This document shows, one piece after another, positions 7,645 through 14,321 of a DNA stretch of 34,125 nucleotides. Each line of letters opens with the position of its first letter. Positions within the stretch are counted from its first letter, which is position 1. The notes beneath the pieces are model-generated. The model saw only the letters and a list, made by a program, of their open reading frames with translations. It was not told the origin of the DNA and searched no databases. This DNA is from CAYYAQ01 sp964469555. GTDB taxonomy: Bacteria; Planctomycetota; UBA1135; UBA2386. The stretch lies in assembly GCA_964469555.1 (NCBI GenBank), contig CAYYAQ010000048.1, positions 1-34,125 on the forward strand, written 5' to 3'. The translations under genes were made by a program, and so were the position numbers.

Positions 7645-9015
7645 ATGTCGAATACCTCATCGCGATCCAGTCGACCAGGCCGCCGGGCGGAATACGGCAT
7701 GCTCTTCGTGCTGTTGATCCTCGTGCTGGGTTTCAGTGCGCTCACGATCACGGATATCCAGAACTCTGGAGCTGCTGCCGGCGCGGAACTGGCTGCGCAA
7801 ATCGATGCCTTGGATTCGAAGGTGTCGGTAGCGATCGTTACTCCCAACAGCGCGATTGGCGTTCAGCTGGCGGGTGCATTGGTCGAGGGGCTGAACACGT
7901 CGGGACACCAGTTCGTCGGCAAGGTGCATGGTAGCCCGCCGGAAGTCGGGAAGAAGTTGCGGGAATGGGAGCAGTCGGGTGCCCACTTCGACGTGATCGC
8001 GTGTCCCAATTCCGTTGCGTCATGGGCGCCGGTTCGGGATGTCAATACGCGGTTCCCGAAACTGGGCGGTGGCTGTCGGGTGATGACGCCGGAGAGCTAC
8101 AAGTGGCCGACGTTCCTGAAGAAGGACAACGTGTTGAATATCGCGCAGCAGATTTCGATCATCGCCATCATTGCGATCGGGATGACCTTGGTGATCATCA
8201 CCGCGGGGATCGACTTGTCGGTGGGCAGCCTGATCGGTCTGGCGGCTGTGACTTCCACGGTCCTGATTCGAGATGTCGCGGGTGGTCGCGATGCGGATTG
8301 GACCGGCATGTTGTTGTGTGGGCTGGCCGGTGTCACTGTGTGCGGAGGTGTGGGGGCTCTGTCAGGTGTATGTGTCGCGGCGTTCCGCCTGCCAGCCTTC
8401 CTGGTCACTTTGGCGATGATGTTGATGGCGCGTGGCCTCGCCCTGACAATTACCGACTCGGAGTCGATCAACGAGGTGCCCGCGGGGTTTGGCTGGTTGG
8501 GGTCGGGTCGCACCTTTGCCATCCCCAATTCCGTGATCCTGATGTTCCTTCTCTATGCTTTCGCGCACTTTGTCATGTCGCGGACGCGCCTTGGCCGCCA
8601 CATCTACGCGATCGGCGGAAACGAAGAGGCTGCCCGCCTGGCGGGCGTGCCGGTGCAGCGAGTCCTGTTGATCGTCTATACCGTGTGTGGTCTGCTCGCT
8701 GGGTTGGGCGGTGTGATCATGGCATCGAAACACACGGGCGTGGAACCCAACTTCGGATTCATGGCCGAGCTGACTGTTATCGCGGCCGTCGTTGTGGGTG
8801 GAACCAGCCTGATGGGTGGTCAGGGCCGGGTCCTGGGCACTCTCGTTGGCGCGTTCATCATCGCCGTGATTCGAAACGGCATGAACCAGATCGAGGTGCC
8901 ACCCAATCCACAGATGATCGTCATGGGGGCGGTGATTCTCGGCGCGGTCTTGACGGATCAGTTCCGTAAGGGTGGCGTCACCTGGCGGGACTTCACCAGC
9001 TTGTTTCAGCGATAG
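7645..9015 (+). CDS. Sugar ABC transporter permease (RbsC-like) with a large extracytoplasmic insert
   Basis: The permease core is clear: TLVIITAGIDLSVGS, a GRHIYAIGGNEEAARLAG cytoplasmic loop and VVVGGTSLMGGQG, all diagnostic of BPD_transp_2. At 456 residues it is about 130 longer than RbsC. The excess lies between the first membrane segment (about 18-38) and the next (about 155). This insert reads like the first lobe of a type 1 periplasmic-binding protein: a strand SVAIVTPNS, a helix IGVQLAGALVEGLN, a later strand HFDVIACPNS. It would lie outside the cytoplasmic membrane. It could contact the binding protein or sense ligand; that is inference. The start ATG follows the ATPase stop by two bases. 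Confidence 0.9.
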   Translation: MSNTSSRSSRPGRRAEYGMLFVLLILVLGFSALTITDIQNSGAAAGAELAAQIDALDSKVSVAIVTPNSAIGVQLAGALVEGLNTSGHQFVGKVHGSPPEVGKKLREWEQSGAHFDVIACPNSVASWAPVRDVNTRFPKLGGGCRVMTPESYKWPTFLKKDNVLNIAQQISIIAIIAIGMTLVIITAGIDLSVGSLIGLAAVTSTVLIRDVAGGRDADWTGMLLCGLAGVTVCGGVGALSGVCVAAFRLPAFLVTLAMMLMARGLALTITDSESINEVPAGFGWLGSGRTFAIPNSVILMFLLYAFAHFVMSRTRLGRHIYAIGGNEEAARLAGVPVQRVLLIVYTVCGLLAGLGGVIMASKHTGVEPNFGFMAELTVIAAVVVGGTSLMGGQGRVLGTLVGAFIIAVIRNGMNQIEVPPNPQMIVMGAVILGAVLTDQFRKGGVTWRDFTSLFQR

Positions 9016-9159
9016 TCAGATGACAGAGCCCTTTGGCTGCGAGAAGAAGTACATCGGGAACTTTGGCCATGCGGGCTGCCCTGGAATCGATCTTCGGGGG
9101 TCGGTCGGCTTGACAGGGGCCACCTGCGGTTTTTCAGGATTATCCCAGAGACCATACGG

Positions 9160-9660
9160 ATGGCTTCCTGGACCCTTCCGTTGATCCTCGGACTGATCGT
9201 TGGAACCTTGATCGGTTTTGGACTTTCAGACATGTCCTTCACCCAGACCGAAGGCAGCCCCTTCTTGCGTGAATTTCCCCTCGCTGACCTGACCGCCAAG
9301 GCTGGCCAAGGTGTCGAATGGGAGGTTCTGACCGACACTACCCACGACCGCTTTCCCGCCCTGGCGCGTTCGCATCGGGTGGCGCGTCGGATCGTGGCGA
9401 CCGCGATCGTGCCGGGAGCGGACCAGGCGGAGTTTGCGCAACAAATTCAGAAAGCTGTCGAGGCGGTGTTGGCATCCCATGGAGCAGTCGTCAAGGGTGT
9501 GTTCGGCACCAGCGGTGGCTCGACTACGCTTGTCAAGGGCAAGCCTCTGACATCACACGTGGAGATGCCCCGCTGGTTTTATGCGATCGGTGATGTTCAT
9601 GGTGTTGCCGACGTTGGATGCGTTGCTGTGCCGGCAGGGTTACCCTTCTCGTCTCGCTGA
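9160..9660 (+). CDS. Small exported or membrane-anchored protein, possible 3' frameshift
   Basis: The 166-residue frame starts with a hydrophobic signal/anchor (about 6-24). It then forms an alpha/beta domain with a long helix (AEFAQQIQKAVEAVLASHG), a Gly-rich turn (FGTSGGSTT) and MPRWFYAIGDVHGVADV. The family is not recognised. It follows the permease by 145 bases and precedes the second 240-bp repeat, so it probably belongs to the transporter locus. After GVADV the frame continues as an unlikely tail to TGA 9658-9660. One extra base near 9615 would instead give a strand-like end (VWMRCCAG, then VTLLVSLSEGH) stopping at 9672-9674. That alternative end looks more natural, so a one-base loss is suspected. 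Confidence 0.65.
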   Translation: MASWTLPLILGLIVGTLIGFGLSDMSFTQTEGSPFLREFPLADLTAKAGQGVEWEVLTDTTHDRFPALARSHRVARRIVATAIVPGADQAEFAQQIQKAVEAVLASHGAVVKGVFGTSGGSTTLVKGKPLTSHVEMPRWFYAIGDVHGVADVGCVAVPAGLPFSSR

Positions 9661-9680
9661 GCGAGGGCCACTGACCTGTG

Positions 9681-9698
9681 CCGGCACGTGTGTGCCGG
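9681..9698 (+). terminator. Possible terminator hairpin after the transporter operon
   Basis: CCGGCA and TGCCGG pair perfectly around a six-base loop (9687-9692), just downstream of the suspected true stop at 9674. No T-run follows, so it is either a weak or Rho-assisted terminator or simply a hairpin. Confidence 0.35.
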
Positions 9699-9718
9699 GA
9701 ACTCTCGAACCTGCTGGA

Positions 9719-9958
9719 GCGCGCCACCCCGCGAGGTCGTGCAGGCGCTGCCGTCTGGCTGACGCGCCGAATCGGTGGACGGGAATCGAGAGGCAGAGAC
9801 TGCCGCGAACGCAGCGTGGAAGAGGTCTGCAACCGCACAACACAATCACGACTCACAACGCTTTACCCCCCCGCTCATCCATCGCAGAGCCTGGGGAGGC
9901 GAGGTCTATGCGTTCCGACTTCGACCGGCGACGGTGAAGATCTGGGGTCGAAACCCTT
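9719..9958 (+). repeat. ~240-bp element, copy 2, upstream of the oxidoreductase
   Basis: This is the second copy of the element at 4918-5153, in the same orientation, ending 66 bases before the oxidoreductase ATG. In this copy TTCGACC (9920-9926) and GGTCGAA (9946-9952) pair perfectly near the 3' end; in copy 1 the arms have one U-U mismatch. The CCGCG/CGTGG stem is kept here through a G-U pair. The two copies bracket the whole importer operon as direct repeats about 4.8 kb apart. Confidence 0.85.
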
Positions 9959-10024
9959 GCCTCGGCAATCTTGTGGGAACTACTCGTTTAGCGGCTGACG
10001 GGTCCTGCTCCATAATGGTAATCC

Positions 10025-11218
10025 ATGAGCGACCACCCCTCCAGGCGTGCCTTCCTCAATTCCCTCGGTCTTGGAACTACCGCTCTCTACGTTCAAGGCT
10101 GCTCCACCGGAATGGAAGTCATTGCGGGCTTCGAGGAGGAAGCAGTAGACCCAGAATCTGCATCCCGCTGGAAGCCAACCTCCACCCGCAAGGTCCGGGT
10201 AGGAATCGTCGGCTATGGATACTGCCGGTTCGGGTCGAAATTCGGCTTCCAAGACCACCCCAATGTCGAGGTGGTAGCAGTCAGTGATCTGATCCCGGGA
10301 CGGTGTGCGGAACTAGCTCGGCAGTGCCGTTGCAAAACGACCTACCCCTCGCTCGAAGAACTCGTCAAGGATGATCGAGTCGAAGCCGTTTTCGTGGCGA
10401 CCGATGCGCCGAGCCATGCGCGACATTGCATCGAGGTCCTCCGTCATGGCAAGCATGTCGCCAGCGCAGTCCCTGCTGTGTTTGGATCCCTGGAGGAAGC
10501 TGACCAACTCCTGGAAACCGTACAGACCTCCGGCCGCAAGTACATGATGTTCGAGACCTCTTGTTTTCACGCGGATTGCTACGCAATGCGAGTGATCTAC
10601 AAGGCGGGAGGGTTCGGCCGCATCACCTTCTCCGAAGGTGAGTACTTTCACTACACCGCCAAGCCGATCCCGTCCTATAAAAACTGGCGCGTGGGGCTAC
10701 CGCCTCTGTGGTACCCGACGCATTCGACGGCCTACTACATCGGCGTCACAGATCAGTGGTACACATCCGTTTCCTGCACCGGTTCGACCGGCAAGTTCCC
10801 GGAGTACCGACCCAAGGGCAACGCCTACGACAACCCGTTTTCCGACGAGATCGCATTGCTAAAAACCAGCGAGGGCGGGACCTCCCGTATGCTCAAGTGC
10901 CGGAGCACTTTCAAGAAAGGTGGCGAGTCCGGCCGTGTGTTTGGTGAGAAGGGTTGGATGGCCGGCACTCGTTACTACGGTTCGATGAAGAAACTTCCCG
11001 ACTTGCGACGCCCGCCACTTCCGCCTGGTGTCCGGCCCGGCGGCCATGGTGGATCGCATGGACCCTTGATGAATGAGTTCGTGTTGTCGATTCTCGAAGA
11101 TCGCAAGCCACTCGTAGACATCGCGCAGGCCTTGAACATGACAGTGCCCGGCATTGTGGCCCACCAATCAGCGTTGCGAGACGGCGAGCGGATGGCGGTG
11201 CCGCACTACAAGGCCTAA
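10025..11218 (+). CDS. Tat-exported Gfo/Idh/MocA family oxidoreductase
   Basis: The 397-residue protein begins with a twin-arginine signal (SRRAFL at 6-11 and a short hydrophobic stretch), so it is probably exported folded with its cofactor. A Rossmann domain follows with VGIVGYGYCRFG. The usual Glu-Lys-Pro motif of the family is replaced: GKHVASAVPAVFG stands where GKHV-EKP is expected, removing the lysine that often contacts the cofactor or substrate. YPTHSTAYYIGVT in the second domain matches planctomycete members. It probably oxidises or reduces a sugar or cyclitol. Its position after the importer, behind the same 240-bp element, suggests a shared substrate or shared control. No Shine-Dalgarno is visible. 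Confidence 0.85.
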   Translation: MSDHPSRRAFLNSLGLGTTALYVQGCSTGMEVIAGFEEEAVDPESASRWKPTSTRKVRVGIVGYGYCRFGSKFGFQDHPNVEVVAVSDLIPGRCAELARQCRCKTTYPSLEELVKDDRVEAVFVATDAPSHARHCIEVLRHGKHVASAVPAVFGSLEEADQLLETVQTSGRKYMMFETSCFHADCYAMRVIYKAGGFGRITFSEGEYFHYTAKPIPSYKNWRVGLPPLWYPTHSTAYYIGVTDQWYTSVSCTGSTGKFPEYRPKGNAYDNPFSDEIALLKTSEGGTSRMLKCRSTFKKGGESGRVFGEKGWMAGTRYYGSMKKLPDLRRPPLPPGVRPGGHGGSHGPLMNEFVLSILEDRKPLVDIAQALNMTVPGIVAHQSALRDGERMAVPHYKA

Positions 11219-11277
11219 GGGTTCCGCCAACCACAATGCAACACTCAACTCGCCGGTTAGATGACCAGGGCCGACAG

Positions 11278-11826
11278 CTACGCGTCACGCCACTTGCCGG
11301 CCACGGTGATGTCACCGGAGTGCACGGCGACCAGCACCAGTTGCGAGGCGACCCAGGTCGTGACCACCCAGCACAGAGCCGGGCACAACTTGCTCGCTGT
11401 CAGACCCAGGTCCCGGCACCGCAGGTGACCCACAGCCGTCCACAGCACTCCCATCGCCAAGAACCAAGGCACATACGTGGTCAGAGGAGAAAACAGCGAG
11501 CCTTCCACGATCAGGAGAACCCGGTCAGGGAACATGCTGGCCGTCGCCGCCCAGACTCCGAGCATCACCAGCAACACCGTGGAGAGCCGCCACCCTCCAG
11601 TGGTCGACCGGCGACTGCGTAGCCATGCCAGACAGCACCACAAGATGCCGACGCACAGAAAGCCCACCGCTCTGGATACCGTTGTCGTCCGGCACATGTT
11701 GGCGACAACGAGCATCGCCCAGTGGAAGCCGACCACCAAGGCGATGAACCACGCAGGGGTCGGTCGTACCGATGCGATCCACTCGCGCGTGCCGACCTTG
11801 TCGCTTTGCTCCACGTCACTCAACAT
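11278..11826 (-). CDS. Polytopic membrane protein, probably a truncated CPBP-type protease
   Basis: From ATG 11824-11826 (a GTG at 11839-11841 is also possible) the frame gives 182 residues with about five hydrophobic segments. It ends RDLGLTASKLCPALCWVVTTWVAS and then a short tail stopping at TAG. The LGL-x(8)-AL arrangement before a membrane helix is what precedes the catalytic EExxxR region in CPBP (CAAX/bacteriocin-processing) membrane proteases. Here the chain stops before that region, so the catalytic half is absent. The gene is convergent with the oxidoreductase, whose stop is 59 bases away. Either a truncated remnant or an unrelated small membrane protein; I favour a remnant. Confidence 0.5.
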   Translation of the reverse strand: MLSDVEQSDKVGTREWIASVRPTPAWFIALVVGFHWAMLVVANMCRTTTVSRAVGFLCVGILWCCLAWLRSRRSTTGGWRLSTVLLVMLGVWAATASMFPDRVLLIVEGSLFSPLTTYVPWFLAMGVLWTAVGHLRCRDLGLTASKLCPALCWVVTTWVASQLVLVAVHSGDITVAGKWRDA

Positions 11827-11922
11827 AGAATCTGCCGGCACTCGGGCGAGACAGAAACTCCGGACGATTCACGCCAGGCGCAAGCGCCACCGGCTGTCGC
11901 GCCACACCGCCAGGGGGTGTAG

Positions 11923-12066
11923 GTGATTCGAAGTGCGGCTCGGACCATCGACAGTCGGGACGTGCTCCAGGAGGCCTACCTGGCGGCCCACCGCGACTTC
12001 GACCGGTTCGAGTGGCGCGACGAGGGGGCGTTCTTGCGCTGGCTCTTCCGCATCGTCGATCGCCGC
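11923..12066 (+). pseudogene. Fragment of an ECF sigma factor (region 2)
   Basis: The frame reads DSRDVLQEAYLAAHRDFDRFEW and then FLRWLFRIVDRR, the region 2 pattern of planctomycete ECF sigma factors, where the core-binding helix is followed by the -10 recognition helix. An in-frame TAG lies directly before the GTG at 11923, and the usual ~50 N-terminal residues are missing. After IVDRR (about 12066) the similarity stops abruptly and the sequence becomes the end of an opposite-strand fragment. Both ends are lost, so it cannot encode a working sigma factor. Confidence 0.6.
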
Positions 12067-12076
12067 CCCCTACCCT

Positions 12077-12457
12077 CCAGGCGAGGGAGTAGGTCTTGTT
12101 GGTCCGAGCCCCTTTGAGGTAAGCGAGAGCTCTTCGCATCACAGGATGGTCCGTCCGAACCCCCGACTTGAGCAACGCGTAGACCCGGAGACCGGTGCGC
12201 CCGACCGGGTAGTTGCCAATGCCGAAGGAACCGTCGCGAAGCTGACCATTCAGCAGGAATTCGACACCGCGTCCGATCGCGGCGTCGATCTGCGGCTTCA
12301 TCTTGAATTCGCCGGGGTGGAGTTTGGGCTGAGCGAAGAGCGGACTCGTGGCGACGAGGGTGGCTTGAGGGGAAAGCGCATCGGGCAGGGCATAGACGTT
12401 CCAAGCTGCAATTTCGGCGGCTCCCCCAGCAAGAACCCCGACATCGCCGACGGTCAC
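12077..12457 (-). pseudogene. N-terminal fragment of a prenyltransferase/squalene-cyclase-like repeat protein
   Basis: Reading on the minus strand, the frame contains AAIGRGVEFLLNGQLRDGSFG, then YPVGRTGLRVYALLKSGV, HPVMRRALAYLK and NKTYSLA. This is the alpha-alpha-toroid repeat of planctomycete proteins related to squalene-hopene cyclase/prenyltransferase repeats, usually several hundred residues long. Only the first repeats remain. The similarity ends at about 12077, where the ECF sigma fragment begins on the other strand. The start is uncertain: GTG 12455-12457 is possible, but coding-like sequence may extend further upstream to about 12570. Confidence 0.55.
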
Positions 12458-12834
12458 GGCGCTTCGATGATGCGCGACCCGGAATGGAGTCGCCAGGATC
12501 GCTACCGCCGTGACACACGGCTCGCTGAACGGTGAGGTCTTGCCAAAGATCGGTCGGAACAGAGAATGACGTCATGGTCCCCACCTCCCAAGCCACTCGT
12601 CGGAGCACCGACGTAGATGGGTGCAACTTGCGAAAGCTCACACCCTGTCGGCGCTCTCGCGATGCTGCAAAAAGAGGTCGTGTATCGTATTCTCCGCTGG
12701 AGCCCGAGAGGGACGACAGCCCACGATGAGATTCTCCAACCGCCCACTTGCCGCCTCGCGAGCGCGATCCTGTGGATCTGATCTCCGAATCACTACTGTA
12801 GGTTAGGCGGGATTTGCGAGCCACGCCTGAACTC
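12458..12834. other. Stretch without a clear gene upstream of the acyltransferase
   Basis: The left part may carry the extreme N-terminus of the prenyltransferase-like fragment. The remainder (about 12580-12834) holds no frame I trust and should contain the promoter for the acyltransferase gene. No convincing -35/-10 pair or terminator stands out. Confidence 0.5.
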
Positions 12835-13989
12835 ATGGAGCGATGGAAGTCGTCTTTCGACTGGAACAACCGCGTGTCGATCCACCTCGATCGTCCCGTA
12901 GTTGCTCAATTGAAAGGACTGGCCATCTTCTTGATCGTCCTTCACAACTTCTTTCATAGCACGTTCTCCAAGACGAAAGAAAACGAGTTCGATTTTGCAC
13001 CGGATCGATTCCTGTATTTCCTAAACGAATTGGGCGACCGGCCGGAGGAGTGGGTGCAGGCTTTCTTCGCGTACTTCGGTCATTTCGGAGTGCAGATATT
13101 CATATTCCTGAGCGCCTACTCCCTGGCGCTCTCCTATCCGGAGGTCAGGTCACCCGCGAGCTTCTTCCTTTCTCGAGTCAGGAAGCTCTACCCGTTCTTT
13201 GTTGGAGCGATTCTGCTCTGGTCTCTCGTTAGTGGGTATTCCCACTACTCCGATTGGAATGGACCCCTGTTGTTGATGCAGAAGCACGCGGAAGACCTGG
13301 CGTTGCTTCTGTCTGCGGTCTTCCCGTGGCCGTCGGTTCATCTTCCGATGGTCGCTCCGTGGTGGTTCATACCCTACATCATGCAATTCTACTTGCTCTG
13401 GGCGCTGAGTAGTGCGCTCGTAAATAGAGCACCGAGGGCTGTGTTGCTCTTGGTCATACTCGCGGGGCTTGTCTTCAACCACTCGGTGTTGCCCCTCGCC
13501 CTTGTGGAATCGAAGCTGAACCTGCTCTTTACACCTCTTGGCCACATCCCGGAGATTTTCACGGGAATCTACCTGGCAAAGTATGACTTGCCGAGGCCGG
13601 CTCTGGTTCTCATGTTTCCGGTCGCTCTTGTCGGCCTGTATTTCAGCGGTTTGTATGAAGAACTGTGGTCTCTACATCACGTCAGCGGCCTGATCGTGTT
13701 CTTGTTCCTCTCCGCGGGACTTCTGAGTCTGGCAGGCGCGCGAATTGCGAAGCCGCTTTTCTGGCTGGGCGGAATCTCCCTTCCTCTGTTTCTCGTGAAC
13801 GGCTTTCTGCGGGATCCCTTCATCGCCTTGTACTATCGTTGGCCGACATGGGAGACGCATATGGGTTGTGCGATTCTGTTCTTCTTGGCCGTCTGTCTGC
13901 TCGCATACTTTCTGACCAAGCTGGTTCATTGGGTGGAGCGGGCGTTGGTTCTCGCTCGCCGGAGGAAAGAAAACTCTCCGATCGCTTAG
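12835..13989 (+). CDS. Acyltransferase 3 family membrane protein (OafA-like)
   Basis: From ATG 12835-12837 the product has 384 residues and about ten membrane segments. A TTG at 12814 with AGGCGG only three bases upstream is an alternative start. The first helix carries LKGLAIFLIVLHNFFH with the conserved His of the family. It is followed by FGVQIFIFLSAYSLALSY (the GVxxFFxxSG-like segment) and PWWFIPYIMQFYLLWAL. Such enzymes move acetyl or other acyl groups across the membrane onto glycans or lipids. Base composition is visibly lower in GC than its neighbours and both sides are gene fragments, so it may be a recent arrival. Related membrane proteins without known substrates are common, so the acyl target is open. 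Confidence 0.78.
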   Translation: MERWKSSFDWNNRVSIHLDRPVVAQLKGLAIFLIVLHNFFHSTFSKTKENEFDFAPDRFLYFLNELGDRPEEWVQAFFAYFGHFGVQIFIFLSAYSLALSYPEVRSPASFFLSRVRKLYPFFVGAILLWSLVSGYSHYSDWNGPLLLMQKHAEDLALLLSAVFPWPSVHLPMVAPWWFIPYIMQFYLLWALSSALVNRAPRAVLLLVILAGLVFNHSVLPLALVESKLNLLFTPLGHIPEIFTGIYLAKYDLPRPALVLMFPVALVGLYFSGLYEELWSLHHVSGLIVFLFLSAGLLSLAGARIAKPLFWLGGISLPLFLVNGFLRDPFIALYYRWPTWETHMGCAILFFLAVCLLAYFLTKLVHWVERALVLARRRKENSPIA

Positions 13990-14022
13990 TTCACCTGACC
14001 CTCTTCGGAGCGCGGATAGGTC

Positions 14023-14157
14023 TCAGCGACCCGTGATCCGCAAAACGGCTGCCACGAGTTGATTGTCGCGGCCGTCGATGAAATACGCCGGCTCCGCATC
14101 GAGCACGGCATCGGGCTGCACGCCGTGGCCATCGAAGAGTTTGCCGTCGGCCTGGAA
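14023..14157 (-). pseudogene. C-terminal tail of an S41 (tail-specific) peptidase
   Basis: The minus-strand frame ends at TGA 14023-14025 and reads DGKLFDGHGVQPDAVLD, then FIDGRDNQLVAAVL. The DG-x-G-x-x-PD element and the GRD-x-x-L-x-x-AL end are the usual last 40-45 residues of S41 C-terminal processing peptidases. The similarity starts abruptly at about 14157, so the catalytic part is gone. Confidence 0.55.
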
Positions 14158-14162
14158 GGAAG

Positions 14163-14321
14163 GTCACACGTTCGAGTTCATCGCCCAGACCGGTGATCTC
14201 TACATCGAGGCCCGCCACGCCAAGGGCCAGCTGTCCGAAGCCGTGAACGTGACCGAGTCGGGAGGAGCCAAGGGTTCCGGCAACACGTTCGAGTTCCGTC
14301 TTCCGCCCGAATCGAACCACA
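14163..14321 (+). pseudogene. Unrecognised coding-like fragment
   Basis: The plus-strand frame reads TFEFIAQTGDLYIEARHAKGQ and NTFEFRLP, with protein-like composition. It has no start and no natural stop before running into the antisense of the sialidase gene. It begins where the S41 tail ends. Probably the middle of a lost gene; family unknown. Confidence 0.3.

Noticed and set aside
9110..9140. TTGACA as a -35 box before the 9160 gene
   Set aside because: No acceptable -10 element at 16-18 bases; the nearest candidates are at 19 or more.
4918..9958. Integron attC sites or a composite transposon
   Set aside because: The repeats lack the attC core-site pair and fold, are too long, and bracket a multi-gene operon. 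No integrase or transposase lies between or beside them.
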